DNA of 64,000 bases from Gilliamella apis (GCF_030758615.1 NZ_CP132381.1:124001-188000); one strand, 5' to 3'. Shown: positions 53,892 to 63,744, counted from the first letter of the stretch. Notes: generated by a model not told the origin, from the sequence alone. Program-made: numbers and translations.

Positions 53892-55451
53892 CTAATGAGA
53901 GACACAGACAAGATTAACTCCACCGCCACCCCAATTTCCTGTTAAATCTACATGACCATATCTCGCAGAAACTATATACCGATAATTCTTATCATAATCA
54001 TTGCCCTGGTTGAGAACCTCATCTGTCCAGTACCACCTAAGGGAGGTTTGGAAGTCATTAAAGTTGGCATTGTAATCACCCATAGATCCCCACTCTGCAA
54101 ATAAACCTGCACCGATGTTACGTTCATAATAACCATCAGATGATGAAGGAGTTGCACCAACAAAACCTTGACATCTATAATTATTTGATGGGCAAATTGC
54201 ATTAGTTAAATCCTTTACTTCAGTAATACGATAACCAATCTTTTCACACCACGATATTTGTTGATAGCTGTAATTTTTAGGGCCTCGATTGACGAACCAT
54301 TGTTTTAACTGGAAACCGTATTTAATCACTTCATTATCACTACTGTCTCGACCAACTAACTCGAAAGTCTGGGGCAAAGAAGGGTTATATATATTATCAG
54401 GAGAATCTGATTCCCACTCAGTAGCAACAGGACCTGTCAGTTTAACTCGTACACTTGTACCTGAGGGATCTGGTGTCATCGTTGCTTTAATACCTTCGCG
54501 TTCAACCTCTTCCCATTTTAAGGGTTGAGCAACACCACCTATAATTAAATCAAAATATAAACCATCGGCGCCTGTCGTTGGGAAGTTTAAACCATAAGTG
54601 GTCGAATCAAACGACTGGGTAATAAACCCATTTTCAGGATCCCAAATGGATGGAGGACCTGCAAAATGCCCCATATTTGTTACTTTTGAACCATATAATA
54701 AATTGGGTTTAGCAAAACATACTTTTGGCGATATTTTAGGATTGATATAATAAGTTGTATTACTCGCGTTAAAAGTATTACTATTTGGAAAGCCATAACG
54801 AGTAGTTAAGGCGCCATCAGTATTTGATAATGTTAATTTGTATGGCGCTTTACAGATATCTAATGTTGCATTACGTGCAACCGATTGATTATTTTTATCT
54901 ACGATAGATAATGTTAAAGAACCAGTAGCGGTAACATTCTCATCGCCATCATCATCTCCAAAATAATTATATGGTTCTGCGACAAGTGAACTTAAATTTA
55001 TTGAATAAGTATCAGTTGGCACTAACATGTCGATATTAGCGAACGTTTCACCTAAATTTGGTAATTCGATTGGCTTAATAAATGAATTATTTGTTGTAGG
55101 AGTGTATTTAGTTCCATTAGAGAGGGTTATCCCGAGCAGGCTATCGGTGTTAGTCACACGAGTCCCTCCTCCATCAAAGGTAAAATGAGGCGCATGACCA
55201 TGAATAAGATTTGATGTTTCAGATGTTAATGCTTGACTAGAAAAGGATAGTTGCATAAAAGCAACCATTATTAACCCTAATAAAATCCGCCGAGATAAAA
55301 AAGAACGGCAAAAGGATTGTAAAAAAAAACGCAGAATTCTGCTTGATTTCGATAAAAAACAAAATATAGTAAAAAATGAATATTGGGAGCTCAACTTTGA
55401 CGAATTTAAAATATATGTTGCCCATATTGGCTTTTGGAAATTACAGTACAT
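53892..55451 (-). CDS. Large secreted protein with an invasin/adhesin-like C-terminal domain
   Basis: 519 residues if ATG 55451 is right. The N terminus is unusual: about 50 aromatic and basic residues precede a conventional signal segment (RRILLGLIMVAFMQLSFSSQA), so the real start could lie further in, for example near 55270. The body is beta-rich with many Asn/Thr. The last 140 residues contain WCEKIGYRITEVKDLTNA, CQGFVGATPSSSDGYYE, GLFAEWGSMGDYN, RWYWTDE and end in VCVSH. They recall the lectin-like adhesion tips of invasin-type or DUF823 proteins. Four to six cysteines could form disulfides. No barrel domain is present. The surface-adhesin role is inference. Confidence 0.6.
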   Translation of the reverse strand: MYCNFQKPIWATYILNSSKLSSQYSFFTIFCFLSKSSRILRFFLQSFCRSFLSRRILLGLIMVAFMQLSFSSQALTSETSNLIHGHAPHFTFDGGGTRVTNTDSLLGITLSNGTKYTPTTNNSFIKPIELPNLGETFANIDMLVPTDTYSINLSSLVAEPYNYFGDDDGDENVTATGSLTLSIVDKNNQSVARNATLDICKAPYKLTLSNTDGALTTRYGFPNSNTFNASNTTYYINPKISPKVCFAKPNLLYGSKVTNMGHFAGPPSIWDPENGFITQSFDSTTYGLNFPTTGADGLYFDLIIGGVAQPLKWEEVEREGIKATMTPDPSGTSVRVKLTGPVATEWESDSPDNIYNPSLPQTFELVGRDSSDNEVIKYGFQLKQWFVNRGPKNYSYQQISWCEKIGYRITEVKDLTNAICPSNNYRCQGFVGATPSSSDGYYERNIGAGLFAEWGSMGDYNANFNDFQTSLRWYWTDEVLNQGNDYDKNYRYIVSARYGHVDLTGNWGGGGVNLVCVSH

Positions 55452-55992
55452 CTAGACGATCTCGCCAATTAATATTTTTTTATTTAAATTTATATGCAAA
55501 CTTGCAAAAATTCAGTCAGAATTTTTTACTTAAAAGAGTAGAGTAGTATAAAGATAGAAAAATTTCTCGCAACTTTTTTAGCCACTTTATTGGTTAAGCT
55601 TCGTAAAGTCTTAATGGAAAATTAATTATAAAAATCACTATTATTACCATCAAAAGAATCGACCTTTATATCCAAAAACCCCGTTCCTCAATTTTTTTAA
55701 AATAGCTCTACTATTTAAAAGTTATTACTCACTTATTTATTCTAAATAACATACTATAAATGAAATATGTTTTATTATTTTATTGAGCAGAAATAATAGT
55801 TATTAAGTTATCTCCAACGCTTTGGATCAGAGTTGGCTTATTATATTTATGAATACTTTTTATAAAAGTTAGCGCTTGCTGACTAAAATAATTATTTATT
55901 AAGTAAAACGTAGAGATCTTATAGAGTAGTAAAAAAGAGGAAATATGATTAGCCATTAATCGATTTTATAATTAACGGCCAGAATGTTTATC
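55452..55992. other. 541-base AT-rich intergenic region
   Basis: Lies between the 3' end of uraA and the secreted-protein start. It holds one copy of a short dispersed repeat (55674-55691). No open frame, RNA gene or clear terminator is visible. Confidence 0.6.
55674..55691 (+). repeat. Short dispersed repeat, copy 2
   Basis: AAAAACCCCGTTCCTCAA, a 17-of-18 match to 39629-39646. Intergenic. Role unknown. Confidence 0.4.
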
Positions 55993-57254
55993 TTAGTTAT
56001 TTGTTTTAGTTTGTTGCGGTAAGATTAAATTTAACACAATGGCTAAAATCCCACATAAACTAATACCCTGTAATGCATAAGAACCAAAATCAAAGATCAT
56101 TCCACCAATACCAAATACTAGTACTAACGAGACAATACACATATTCCGTGATACAGAAAGATCGACTTTATGTTTGACTAAAATATTAATACCAACCGAA
56201 GCAATTGAACCAAATAACAGCACCATGATTCCACCCATTACGACAGTTGGAATTGAGCTTAAAAATGCCCCTATTTTACCAATGAAAGACATTAAGATTG
56301 CCCATAACGCCGCCCAAGTCATTACCTGAGTTTTAAAATTGCGGGTTAAGGTTACCGCACCAATAACTTCGGCATAAGTAATACATGGAGGCCCACCAAA
56401 AAATCCTGCTGTTGTAGTAGCCAATCCATCACCCAACAATGTCCTCTGTAACCTGGTTCACGAGTATAATCTTTACCTGTTACAGCACCAATTGCCATAA
56501 TATCACCCACATGCTCAATAGTTGGGGCAATCACAATAGGGATCATATATAAAATAGCTTGCCACTGAAACTCAGGAAATGTGAAATCAGGCACTTTAAA
56601 CCATGGTGCATCAATAACTGGTTGAAAATTGACAATATCAAAAGCACATGAAAGTGCATATCCAACCACTATACCAGCAATAATTGGAACCAATCTAAAA
56701 AAGCCTTTTGCCCAGATAGCAACAATTAAAGTCGTTAACAAAGAAGCCATGGAAATAATGATAAGTTGATAATTTTCGGCTTGAAGTCCACTATCTTTAC
56801 CCATAGCCATACCAACTGCAACGGGGGCTAATGATAAACCAATTACCATAATAATTGGCCCGGTAACTACCGGCGGTAAAATCCGATCGATAACATTGTT
56901 ACCATTAATTTTGACCAGAAAAGCAAAAAACATAAATACCAAACCAGCGGCAACCAATCCACCTAAAGTTGCCGGTATTCCCCATTGAGCTACACCAAAA
57001 GAAATTGGAGCAATAAAAGCAAAAGAAGAGGCTAAAAATACCGGTACTTTATTTTTAGTTGCAAGTTGAAATAACAATGTACCAATACCGGCAGTAAATA
57101 ATGCTACATTTGGATTTAAACCAGTTAACAATGGCACTAAGACTAAAGCACCAAAAGCGACAAACAGCATTTGAGCACCAGTAAAAATATCTTGCCAGGC
57201 TGGTTTTAATGGTGAAGTATCCTTTTTAATTTCATCATTATTGATTTTAACCAC
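55993..57254 (-). pseudogene. uraA: Uracil permease UraA, interrupted by one frameshift
   Basis: Two frames together give a 420-residue NCS2 permease (E. coli UraA 429). GTG 57254 is the likely start because GAGGA lies 6 bases upstream. The first frame (to 56352) reaches GDIMAIGAVTGKDYTREPG. Then one base is missing at about 56450-56451, where the minus strand has GGTTACAG and GGTTTACAG would continue into the LLGDGLATTTAGFFGG of the second frame. The second frame runs on to 55993 with normal membrane segments. UraA imports uracil with protons. It sits downstream of upp, which makes UMP from uracil. Either a recent inactivation or a homopolymer sequencing error. Confidence 0.9.
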
Positions 57255-57316
57255 GTTTTCCTCTCTTCTTAAACTTCTTTTTGCTAATAGCAAATTAATT
57301 ATTAAATAGCAGACAT

Positions 57317-57337
57317 AAAAAAACCGGATAAACCGGT
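57317..57337 (-). terminator. Terminator or attenuator between upp and uraA
   Basis: ACCGG, ATAAA, CCGGT with a run of seven T on the minus strand. A short but GC-rich stem. It lies between upp and uraA, so it may partly separate their expression. Confidence 0.75.
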
Positions 57338-57352
57338 CTAAAAATTGAGATT

Positions 57353-57979
57353 TTATTTAGTGCCAAATATTTTGTCTCCGGCATCACCTAGCCCAGGTAA
57401 AATATAGCCTTTATCATTTAGACGTTCATCAATTGATGCCGTATAAAGTTCAACATCAGGATGAGCTTGTTCTAATACTTTGATACCTTCTGGCGCAGCA
57501 ACTAAAACTAACACTTTAATATTTTTACAGCCTGCTTTCTTAAGTAGATCAATAGTTGCTACCATTGAACCACCGGTTGCTAGCATTGGATCAACAACTA
57601 ACGCCATTCGTTCTTCGATATCTGAAGTGAGTTTTTGGAAATAAGGAACAGGTTCAAGTGTTTCTTCGTTACGATAAAAACCAACAACACTAATTCTTGC
57701 ACTAGGTATGTGTTCTAATACGCCATCCATCATACCTAAACCAGCACGTAGAATAGGAACAACAGTAATTTTTTTACCTTTAATACGTTCTACTTGCACA
57801 GGGCCACACCAACCTTCAATGGTTACGGTTTCTGTTGGTAAGTTAGCGGTTGCTTCATAAGTTAATAAACTACCAACTTCACTGGCAAGGTTTCGGAAAT
57901 CTTTTGTGCTAATATCGTGTTCACGCATTAAGCCAATTTTATGGCGAACTAGAGGGTGTTTTACTTCAACAATTTTCAT
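57353..57979 (-). CDS. upp: Uracil phosphoribosyltransferase
   Basis: 208 residues from ATG 57979, exactly the E. coli length; GAGG lies 7 bases before it. A longer in-frame extension to 58096 has no support. Motifs: [32 protein letters not shown], the PRPP loop [16 protein letters not shown] and the C-terminal [17 protein letters not shown]. It converts uracil and PRPP to UMP. The next gene on this strand is uraA, as in E. coli. Confidence 0.97.
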   Translation of the reverse strand: MKIVEVKHPLVRHKIGLMREHDISTKDFRNLASEVGSLLTYEATANLPTETVTIEGWCGPVQVERIKGKKITVVPILRAGLGMMDGVLEHIPSARISVVGFYRNEETLEPVPYFQKLTSDIEERMALVVDPMLATGGSMVATIDLLKKAGCKNIKVLVLVAAPEGIKVLEQAHPDVELYTASIDERLNDKGYILPGLGDAGDKIFGTK

Positions 57980-58140
57980 GGGGGCCTCAGTGTTATTCTT
58001 TGATGATCTAATTAGTAGGTGTAAATAACCACTGAGAGGCGATTGTAGCATAGATATCAAATCATGAAAACCTGAAATCCATCCCAACTTAATCAATAAT
58101 GTGATAATGATATAAATTTTAGAAAATATTTTAAAATTGA

Positions 58141-59145
58141 TTACAAACTTTCACCATCAAGATATTCAACAGGTAAATCGATGACCTTTTCAGCAATATT
58201 TTCACCATTTATACGTTTCAAGAGTAATTCTGTAGCAATTTTTCCCATTTCAATTCTTGGCGTATGAATGGAAGCTAATTTAGGATTCATATACTGACCA
58301 ATTTTATGGCCATGAAAACCAACAATCGCAATTTGTTTTGGTATTTCAATACCAATACGTTGACATTCAAGTAATACACCTAAAGCCAAATCATCATTGG
58401 TACTAAAAATACCATCAACACATGGATATTCTTTTAATATCTGGTGTAAAAATCTCGCCCCCAAATCATAAGATGAGGCTTCTTTAGTGGCTAATGTTTT
58501 AGGCGTTAATCCTGCCTCTTGCATGGCTTTTTCATAACCTTGTTGCCGAATGATACTACGTTGATCTTGTCTTGCACTAAAATAAACTATGTGGCGTCGT
58601 CCTTTATTTATCATGCGATGAATCATATTTTTTGTAGCTGTGAAATTATCAAATCCAACCGCCATATCAATGCAAGGCGACACGCTGTCCATAATTTCCA
58701 CTACTGGGACACCTGAAATTTCAATCATCTTTAAGGTAGCTGGGTTATGTATCCTTTCCGTCAAAATTAATCCATCAATATTATAAGACAGCAAAGAACG
58801 CACTCGTAACTCTTCTTTATCAGCGTTATATCCGGTGTGAGTGATCATGGTTTGATAACCTTGCACGTCGGAAACCATCTCAATACCTTTTAAAATATCA
58901 GCAAAAACTTGGTTAGTTAACGAGGGAAATACAACTCCAATAGCATGACTTTTGGCATTTGATAACATATCAGGAGCTTTGTTAGGGATGTACCCGAGCT
59001 TATCAATAGCCGATGATATTTGTAATTGAAGTGATTCAGATACAAGCTTGGGATCTCGTAAAAAACGACTTACTGTCATTTTGCTGACCCCAACTAATTT
59101 AGCAATTTCCTGTAAGCCAGGACGGCGTTTCTTATTACTACTCAT
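58141..59145 (-). CDS. gntR: LacI-family transcriptional regulator, GntR-like
   Basis: 334 residues from ATG 59145; the upstream extension lies inside ung. The DNA-binding helices are in [22 protein letters not shown], the hinge follows with [22 protein letters not shown], and the sugar-binding domain has [28 protein letters not shown] and [10 protein letters not shown]. These match E. coli GntR, the gluconate repressor, closely over the full length. The start overlaps the ung stop by eight bases, so the two are co-translated. No gluconate genes are in the window, so its targets lie elsewhere. Confidence 0.88.
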   Translation of the reverse strand: MSSNKKRRPGLQEIAKLVGVSKMTVSRFLRDPKLVSESLQLQISSAIDKLGYIPNKAPDMLSNAKSHAIGVVFPSLTNQVFADILKGIEMVSDVQGYQTMITHTGYNADKEELRVRSLLSYNIDGLILTERIHNPATLKMIEISGVPVVEIMDSVSPCIDMAVGFDNFTATKNMIHRMINKGRRHIVYFSARQDQRSIIRQQGYEKAMQEAGLTPKTLATKEASSYDLGARFLHQILKEYPCVDGIFSTNDDLALGVLLECQRIGIEIPKQIAIVGFHGHKIGQYMNPKLASIHTPRIEMGKIATELLLKRINGENIAEKVIDLPVEYLDGESL

Positions 59146-59830
59146 TAACTTTTTCCGGTAATCGTGGTTGCCAATCGATAGGTGTTTTACCATGCTGTAA
59201 AATAAAATTATTGGCTTTTGAAAAGTGTTTACAACCAAAAAATCCACGATGAGCCGATAATGGCGATGGGTGTACCGCCGTTAACACATGGTGTTTTTGA
59301 CGATCAATAAATTGACCTTTCTTTTGTGCTGGTGACCCCCAAAGTAAAAAAACAACACCCTCTAGATATTTATCAATTGCCGCAATAACATGATCGGTGA
59401 AGGTTTCCCAACCTATTTTGGCATGCGAGTGAGCTTGTCCTGCTTCAACCGTTAATACGTTATTGAGTAATAACACACCTTGAGTAGCCCAATAGCCTAA
59501 ATAGCCATGATTAGGTATCGTGAATCCTTCAATATCAGTTGCTAATTCTTTATAGATATTTATAAGCGAGGGTGGCGGTTTAATTCCGGGTAATACAGAA
59601 AAGGATAAGCCATGAGCTTGATTTGGACCATGATAAGGATCCTGCCCTAATATCACTACTTTAATATCACTAAATGCCGTAAAACGAAAAGCATTAAATA
59701 CATCGTGCTGAGGTGGGTAAATAATTTTACCTTGTGCACGCTGCGTTGCCACAAACTGCATTATACGTTGAAAATAGGGCTTCTCTTTTTCAGAGCCAAT
59801 AACATCATTCCATGTTAATTGATTACTCAT
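59138..59830 (-). CDS. ung: Uracil-DNA glycosylase (family 1)
   Basis: 230 residues. The water-activating loop [16 protein letters not shown] (about 62-77), [13 protein letters not shown], and the [13 protein letters not shown] loop define family 1. It removes uracil from DNA. It ends inside the gntR start. ATG 59830. Confidence 0.97.
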   Translation of the reverse strand: MSNQLTWNDVIGSEKEKPYFQRIMQFVATQRAQGKIIYPPQHDVFNAFRFTAFSDIKVVILGQDPYHGPNQAHGLSFSVLPGIKPPPSLINIYKELATDIEGFTIPNHGYLGYWATQGVLLLNNVLTVEAGQAHSHAKIGWETFTDHVIAAIDKYLEGVVFLLWGSPAQKKGQFIDRQKHHVLTAVHPSPLSAHRGFFGCKHFSKANNFILQHGKTPIDWQPRLPEKVNE

Positions 59831-60222
59831 ATTTGACCTTTACAATTGTTTTATCTAGTTCAACACTGGATTTATTGATGATATTAATTATACCTAAAAA
59901 TACCAATAAACCTACTGATAATCAATGATGAGAAAAGTACTCTTCGTTCAACAGTCAATAAGTGTTCAACTAATAAAAAGATGAATAAAATACCTTGTTT
60001 AGTTTAAGATCATCAAAATATTACTTAAATTGCAAATGACAATAAAAGATTACCTTTTAATAAATATAAAGTTATTTGCAAAAATCAGGTCAACCCACAC
60101 AATCAACGGTAAAACTTATCAGATTAATAGCTTTTTTTGACTTTAATCAAATTTTGAAAGTGCTATATTACTTATAAATAATTTAGGACAATAAGGTCCA
60201 GATCCATTAGGAGGATTTAAAA
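59831..60222. other. 392-base intergenic region between ung and grcA
   Basis: AT-rich. The right part is the grcA promoter with an FNR-like site (listed). The left part must hold the ung promoter. No open frame is seen. Confidence 0.65.
60137..60150 (+). promoter_or_regulatory. FNR site upstream of grcA
   Basis: TTGAC-TTTA-ATCAA, 9 of 10 bases of the FNR consensus. A -10 (TATAAA, 60173-60178) would put the start near 60185, leaving the site centred near -41.5, the class II position. GrcA is known to rise without oxygen in E. coli. Confidence 0.75.
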
Positions 60223-60606
60223 ATGATTACAGGTATCCAAATTACTAAAGCAGACAATCAAGCACTACTTAACTCTTTCTGGTTATTAGATGATTCAACC
60301 AAAGAAGCTCGTTGTGTTGCTGCTAAATCAGTTTACAAAGAAGATCAAATCGTCCCAACTGCGGAACTTGGTCAATTCGAATATCGTGAAGTTCCATTAG
60401 ATGTAGCACCAACAATTAAAGTTGAAGGTGGTCAACATTTAAATGTAAACGTACTTCGTCGTGAAACATTAGAAGATGCAGTACAACACCCAGAAAAATA
60501 TCCACAATTAACAATTCGTGTTTCTGGTTATGCAGTACGTTTTAACTCACTAACTGCTGAACAACAACGTGACGTTATTGCTCGTACATTTACTACTAAA
60601 ATGTAA
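60223..60606 (+). CDS. grcA: Autonomous glycyl radical cofactor GrcA
   Basis: 127 residues, E. coli length (YfiD). C-terminal [12 protein letters not shown] holds the radical glycine; [24 protein letters not shown] is the pyruvate formate-lyase-like part. GrcA replaces the oxygen-cleaved C-terminal piece of pyruvate formate-lyase and restores its activity. AGGAGG precedes ATG 60223. Codon use is strongly biased, as expected for an abundant protein. Confidence 0.97.
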   Translation: MITGIQITKADNQALLNSFWLLDDSTKEARCVAAKSVYKEDQIVPTAELGQFEYREVPLDVAPTIKVEGGQHLNVNVLRRETLEDAVQHPEKYPQLTIRVSGYAVRFNSLTAEQQRDVIARTFTTKM

Positions 60607-60637
60607 TTTACAGAGTATGAAATAGTATAAATTAGAT

Positions 60638-60660
60638 TAACCCAGTTTAATACTGGGTTA
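60638..60660 (+). terminator. Terminator of grcA
   Basis: TAACCCAGT, TTAAT, ACTGGGTTA then ATTTTTTT: a 9-bp stem with a T-run. Confidence 0.9.
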
Positions 60661-60666
60661 ATTTTT

Positions 60667-61722
60667 TTAATAGAGATAATTTTGTTTTATTTTTTCTCTC
60701 TCGCTTTCTGTTATTTTTAACGCTTTAGTTAAATATCCCGCAATTGACCCGAATCTTGTACGCATTTCATCAAATGCAGCTTCAAGGTAACTACTACGCG
60801 CTTCCATCATAGAATACAAAAAAGCTAAAATTTCGGCATTATCAGTCTCTTTTTTATATTTCTCCATTCTACGCATATTACGAGAATACCTTAATTCACT
60901 TGTCATTGCATAATCTAATAATATAGTTTGTTCATCAACGCCTAAAATAGCTAATATAATAGCTATACCGAAACCGGTTCTATCTTTACCTCCTCGACAA
61001 TGTTGTACTATCGCCAAATTTCGGCTATCTAAAATAATATCAATAAGTTCTCTATATATTTTGGCGGTTTCAGGATTACGGATAAAATCACGATTTTGTT
61101 CTTGCATAATTAGTCCTGAACCATCAATAACCATCTTGCCATTTTTAATTTGGCTTAAACTAATGAGTTCCTGTATTTTTTCATGATCATTACTAGCCTT
61201 AGCAGCTAATTCTGCTGAAGATGCATCGGGAATTAAACGAAGTGTATTTAGTTGATTATTCCACAAACGATTGGGCTGTTTGCTGTATTCTTTTTCATTA
61301 CGATAATCAATAATAGTATGAAAATTTGCTGTATTTAAATATGCGATATCCTTATCTGTCAAATTATGTAAATGATCTGAACGATAAAGATTACCCCATC
61401 TAACAGTTTTACCATCACCAGTTCTATAGCCACCAATATCACGAAAATTATTTGCACCTTCCAATGGTAGAACACGTTCAGCAGTCACATAATTTTGACC
61501 ATTAATATCAAGGATAAAATAGCAACGTTTATCATCAAGAATATCTAAATCAATGCTTGATTGTGTTGTTTGGGTAAGGATAGTTTTTTCTGCATTTTTT
61601 ATATCAGCACTATCACTCAAATAAATTTTTACCTCTTGCGATTGTGCTGGTGATTGCCAACTTAGACGCACACGGTTTGATGATAATCGTTCAACTGCAT
61701 TAACTATAATATTATTATGCAT
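60667..61722 (-). CDS. Tyrosine-protein phosphatase linked to a PTS operon
   Basis: 351 residues. An N-terminal Ig/Fn3-like beta domain (about 1-85, ending YVTAERVLP) precedes a tyrosine phosphatase of the dual-specificity type with ANNFRDIGGY and P-loop HCRGGKDRTG (60973-61002; Cys nucleophile). No signal peptide. Phosphatases of this kind often sit in sugar-PTS operons of gut bacteria and could remove phosphate from an imported sugar phosphate or a protein. It is the last gene after IIA-IIB-IIC, four bases from IIC. The substrate is unknown; no glycosidase is visible nearby. Confidence 0.85.
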   Translation of the reverse strand: MHNNIIVNAVERLSSNRVRLSWQSPAQSQEVKIYLSDSADIKNAEKTILTQTTQSSIDLDILDDKRCYFILDINGQNYVTAERVLPLEGANNFRDIGGYRTGDGKTVRWGNLYRSDHLHNLTDKDIAYLNTANFHTIIDYRNEKEYSKQPNRLWNNQLNTLRLIPDASSAELAAKASNDHEKIQELISLSQIKNGKMVIDGSGLIMQEQNRDFIRNPETAKIYRELIDIILDSRNLAIVQHCRGGKDRTGFGIAIILAILGVDEQTILLDYAMTSELRYSRNMRRMEKYKKETDNAEILAFLYSMMEARSSYLEAAFDEMRTRFGSIAGYLTKALKITESEREKIKQNYLY

Positions 61723-61725
61723 CTA

Positions 61726-62994
61726 CTATTTCTCCGTTGCCGCTTGTTCAATACTGAGTTTTTGTTTATCCATGTAACGAACAAATGGAAAGTAAACCAA
61801 CATAGCAACAACCAATAATACCACATGCCATATTGCCATTTGCCAACCACCAATCATAAATCCTTTAATAATTTCAGGCGTTCCAGCCGTTGGTAGAGGC
61901 ATACCATTAACACGAGGAATAATACCAATCAATGTAGCAAAATAAGATAAGCCGACATTAATGGTTCCGGCAAAAATTAAAGGTAAAAATAAAATTGGAT
62001 TTAATACCATAGGTAAACCAAATTTGTAAGGCTCACTAATACCAAAGCAACCTGGTATAAAGCCAATCTTACCTAAACTTTTCATTTGTTGGCTCTTACA
62101 GCGTACTAATAAAATAGATAATGCCAAATAACGCGGTCCTTTTTGTGCATTAATAAATGTCATTGTGACAATAAATGGTAACGCCTGACCTGCTTGAAAT
62201 GCTTCTAAATTGGCGATATCAAAAGGATAGAATAAGGCATATAAGATAGCCGAAGTCGCCATTGAACCGTGAATACCAAAGAACCATAAAAATTCCGCTA
62301 AAAATACAATTAATAACGCTGCTGCTAAACTTGCACCTAAGCCTTGAAGCGGTACTTGAATTATGGAATAAATTAAATTATGTACATTATCAAATTCAGT
62401 AAGACCAACTAACGCATTAATTAGAGCAAAGACTACGGCAATAATAAATGCGGGAATAAGACTCGAAAAAGATTTTGAGACAAAATCAGGTACTGACTCA
62501 GGCATTTTTATCGTTAGTTTACGATTAAGTAAGAAAATATAAAAACGCGTAGCAAATAATCCTACTAACATCGCAACAATCATTCCTCTTGAACCAACAT
62601 ACAAGAGATCAATGGCTGCAATACCGTTGGTTTTCATTGGAGTGATAAAAAGGAAAGCCATTAGCCCCATTAATGCAGCTAAAATACCATCTTTTTTATG
62701 TAATTCTGCCATCTTATAGGCAATAGCTACCACGACATAGAGTGAAATCACGTTCATGGTGACTACTGAAGCAACTTTAAAAGCGGATTTTAATCCTGTT
62801 GCCACTAATACTGCCTGATAAGATTCAATATTTAAACTATTTAAAACCGCAACAATCGAGCCCACCATCATGACAGGTAATAGCATCATCATGCCACTTG
62901 AAACAGCTTGCACAGAATAACTTGATTGAATAGAGCCAATAACTTTTTGCAATTTTGCTCTAAAACTCATTAGCGTTTCTTTATTATTTATCAT
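61726..62994 (-). CDS. PTS system Lac-family (cellobiose-type) IIC component
   Basis: 422 residues from ATG 62994, chosen because AGAGAG lies 8 bases before it; the longer ORF to 63024 runs into IIB. Ten or so membrane helices, with IPGCFGISEPYKFGLPMVLNP (substrate loop) and the FGIHGSMATSAILY-like segment typical of IIC-Lac. It carries an oligo- or disaccharide across the membrane while IIB phosphorylates it. Sugar unknown. It follows IIB and precedes the phosphatase. Confidence 0.92.
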   Translation of the reverse strand: MINNKETLMSFRAKLQKVIGSIQSSYSVQAVSSGMMMLLPVMMVGSIVAVLNSLNIESYQAVLVATGLKSAFKVASVVTMNVISLYVVVAIAYKMAELHKKDGILAALMGLMAFLFITPMKTNGIAAIDLLYVGSRGMIVAMLVGLFATRFYIFLLNRKLTIKMPESVPDFVSKSFSSLIPAFIIAVVFALINALVGLTEFDNVHNLIYSIIQVPLQGLGASLAAALLIVFLAEFLWFFGIHGSMATSAILYALFYPFDIANLEAFQAGQALPFIVTMTFINAQKGPRYLALSILLVRCKSQQMKSLGKIGFIPGCFGISEPYKFGLPMVLNPILFLPLIFAGTINVGLSYFATLIGIIPRVNGMPLPTAGTPEIIKGFMIGGWQMAIWHVVLLVVAMLVYFPFVRYMDKQKLSIEQAATEK

Positions 62995-63010
62995 AATAAA
63001 ATCTCTCTTA

Positions 63011-63319
63011 TTAGCTGATTCCATTGTCTAAAATTTCTAAGGCAGTTTTTAACACCTTTTCACCATTCATCGTTCCATAGTCCAGAGAATCAATAACAAC
63101 TATTGGAATGTCATGCTGTTTTTTTAAGTTTTCATAGATATACTCTATTTGCGGCCCTAACATAATAATGTCCAGATCATCATATTGATCTAATTCAGTT
63201 TCGCTTACTGCATTAATATTGACATCAATACCCATCTTTTCCGCAGACTCTTTCATTTTTTTGACTAACATACTGGTAGAGAATCCACCCATACAAGCTA
63301 GCATAATGTTATAAGTCAT
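63011..63319 (-). CDS. PTS system Lac-family IIB component
   Basis: 102 residues. The phosphorylated cysteine is C9 in IMLACMGGFSTSMLVKKM, followed by IIMLGPQIEYIYENLKK, as in cellobiose/chitobiose IIB. It takes phosphate from IIA and gives it to the sugar. GGGG precedes the ATG. Confidence 0.93.
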   Translation of the reverse strand: MTYNIMLACMGGFSTSMLVKKMKESAEKMGIDVNINAVSETELDQYDDLDIIMLGPQIEYIYENLKKQHDIPIVVIDSLDYGTMNGEKVLKTALEILDNGIS

Positions 63320-63336
63320 ATTAATTACCCCTTTAA

Positions 63337-63642
63337 TTATTTATCTTTTAATATTTCTATAATTTCAATGGCTAAATCTCGCATTGAAATTGCATTCATT
63401 AAGTGATCTTGAGCATGAATAATCAGTAACGAAACTGGAATATGATTACCCTGAATCTCGTTTTGAATTAATTCAGTCTGTGTTTTATGCGCAATGGCTA
63501 AAAATTTTTTTACTTCTTCAATTAAACTATCGGCTTGTTCAAAATTACCTTTACGAGCAGCTCTAATTGCTTTTAGGCAGCGACTTCTTGCATCACCGCT
63601 ATTGGTAATTAGTTGCATTACAATCTCTTCATACTCATTCAT
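63337..63642 (-). CDS. PTS system Lac-family IIA component
   Basis: 101 residues from ATG 63642 with GAGGA seven bases before it; an upstream extension to 63705 is not supported. Helical bundle with the active histidine H76 in IIHAQDHLMNAI (HAQDHLM is the family signature). It takes phosphate from HPr. First gene of the operon read from a sigma-54 promoter. Confidence 0.94.
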   Translation of the reverse strand: MNEYEEIVMQLITNSGDARSRCLKAIRAARKGNFEQADSLIEEVKKFLAIAHKTQTELIQNEIQGNHIPVSLLIIHAQDHLMNAISMRDLAIEIIEILKDK

Positions 63643-63684
63643 TAATTTTTCCTCAGTTTGATATATTTCATATAATAGATAACA

Positions 63685-63699
63685 GCAATAACCGTGCCA
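63685..63699 (-). promoter_or_regulatory. Sigma-54 promoter of the PTS operon
   Basis: On the minus strand TGGCAC-GGTTA-TTGC, an exact match to the -24/-12 consensus. It lies 43 bases before the IIA ATG. It requires an activator of the NtrC/LevR kind, and such a gene begins divergently at 63813. Confidence 0.93.
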
Positions 63700-63744
63700 A
63701 AACAAAATAAATTAAAAATAATCAATAAGTAATTTTTTAAGTTG

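Noticed and set aside
55993..56439. Separate short permease gene
   Set aside because: It is the C-terminal third of uraA after a one-base frameshift, not an independent protein.
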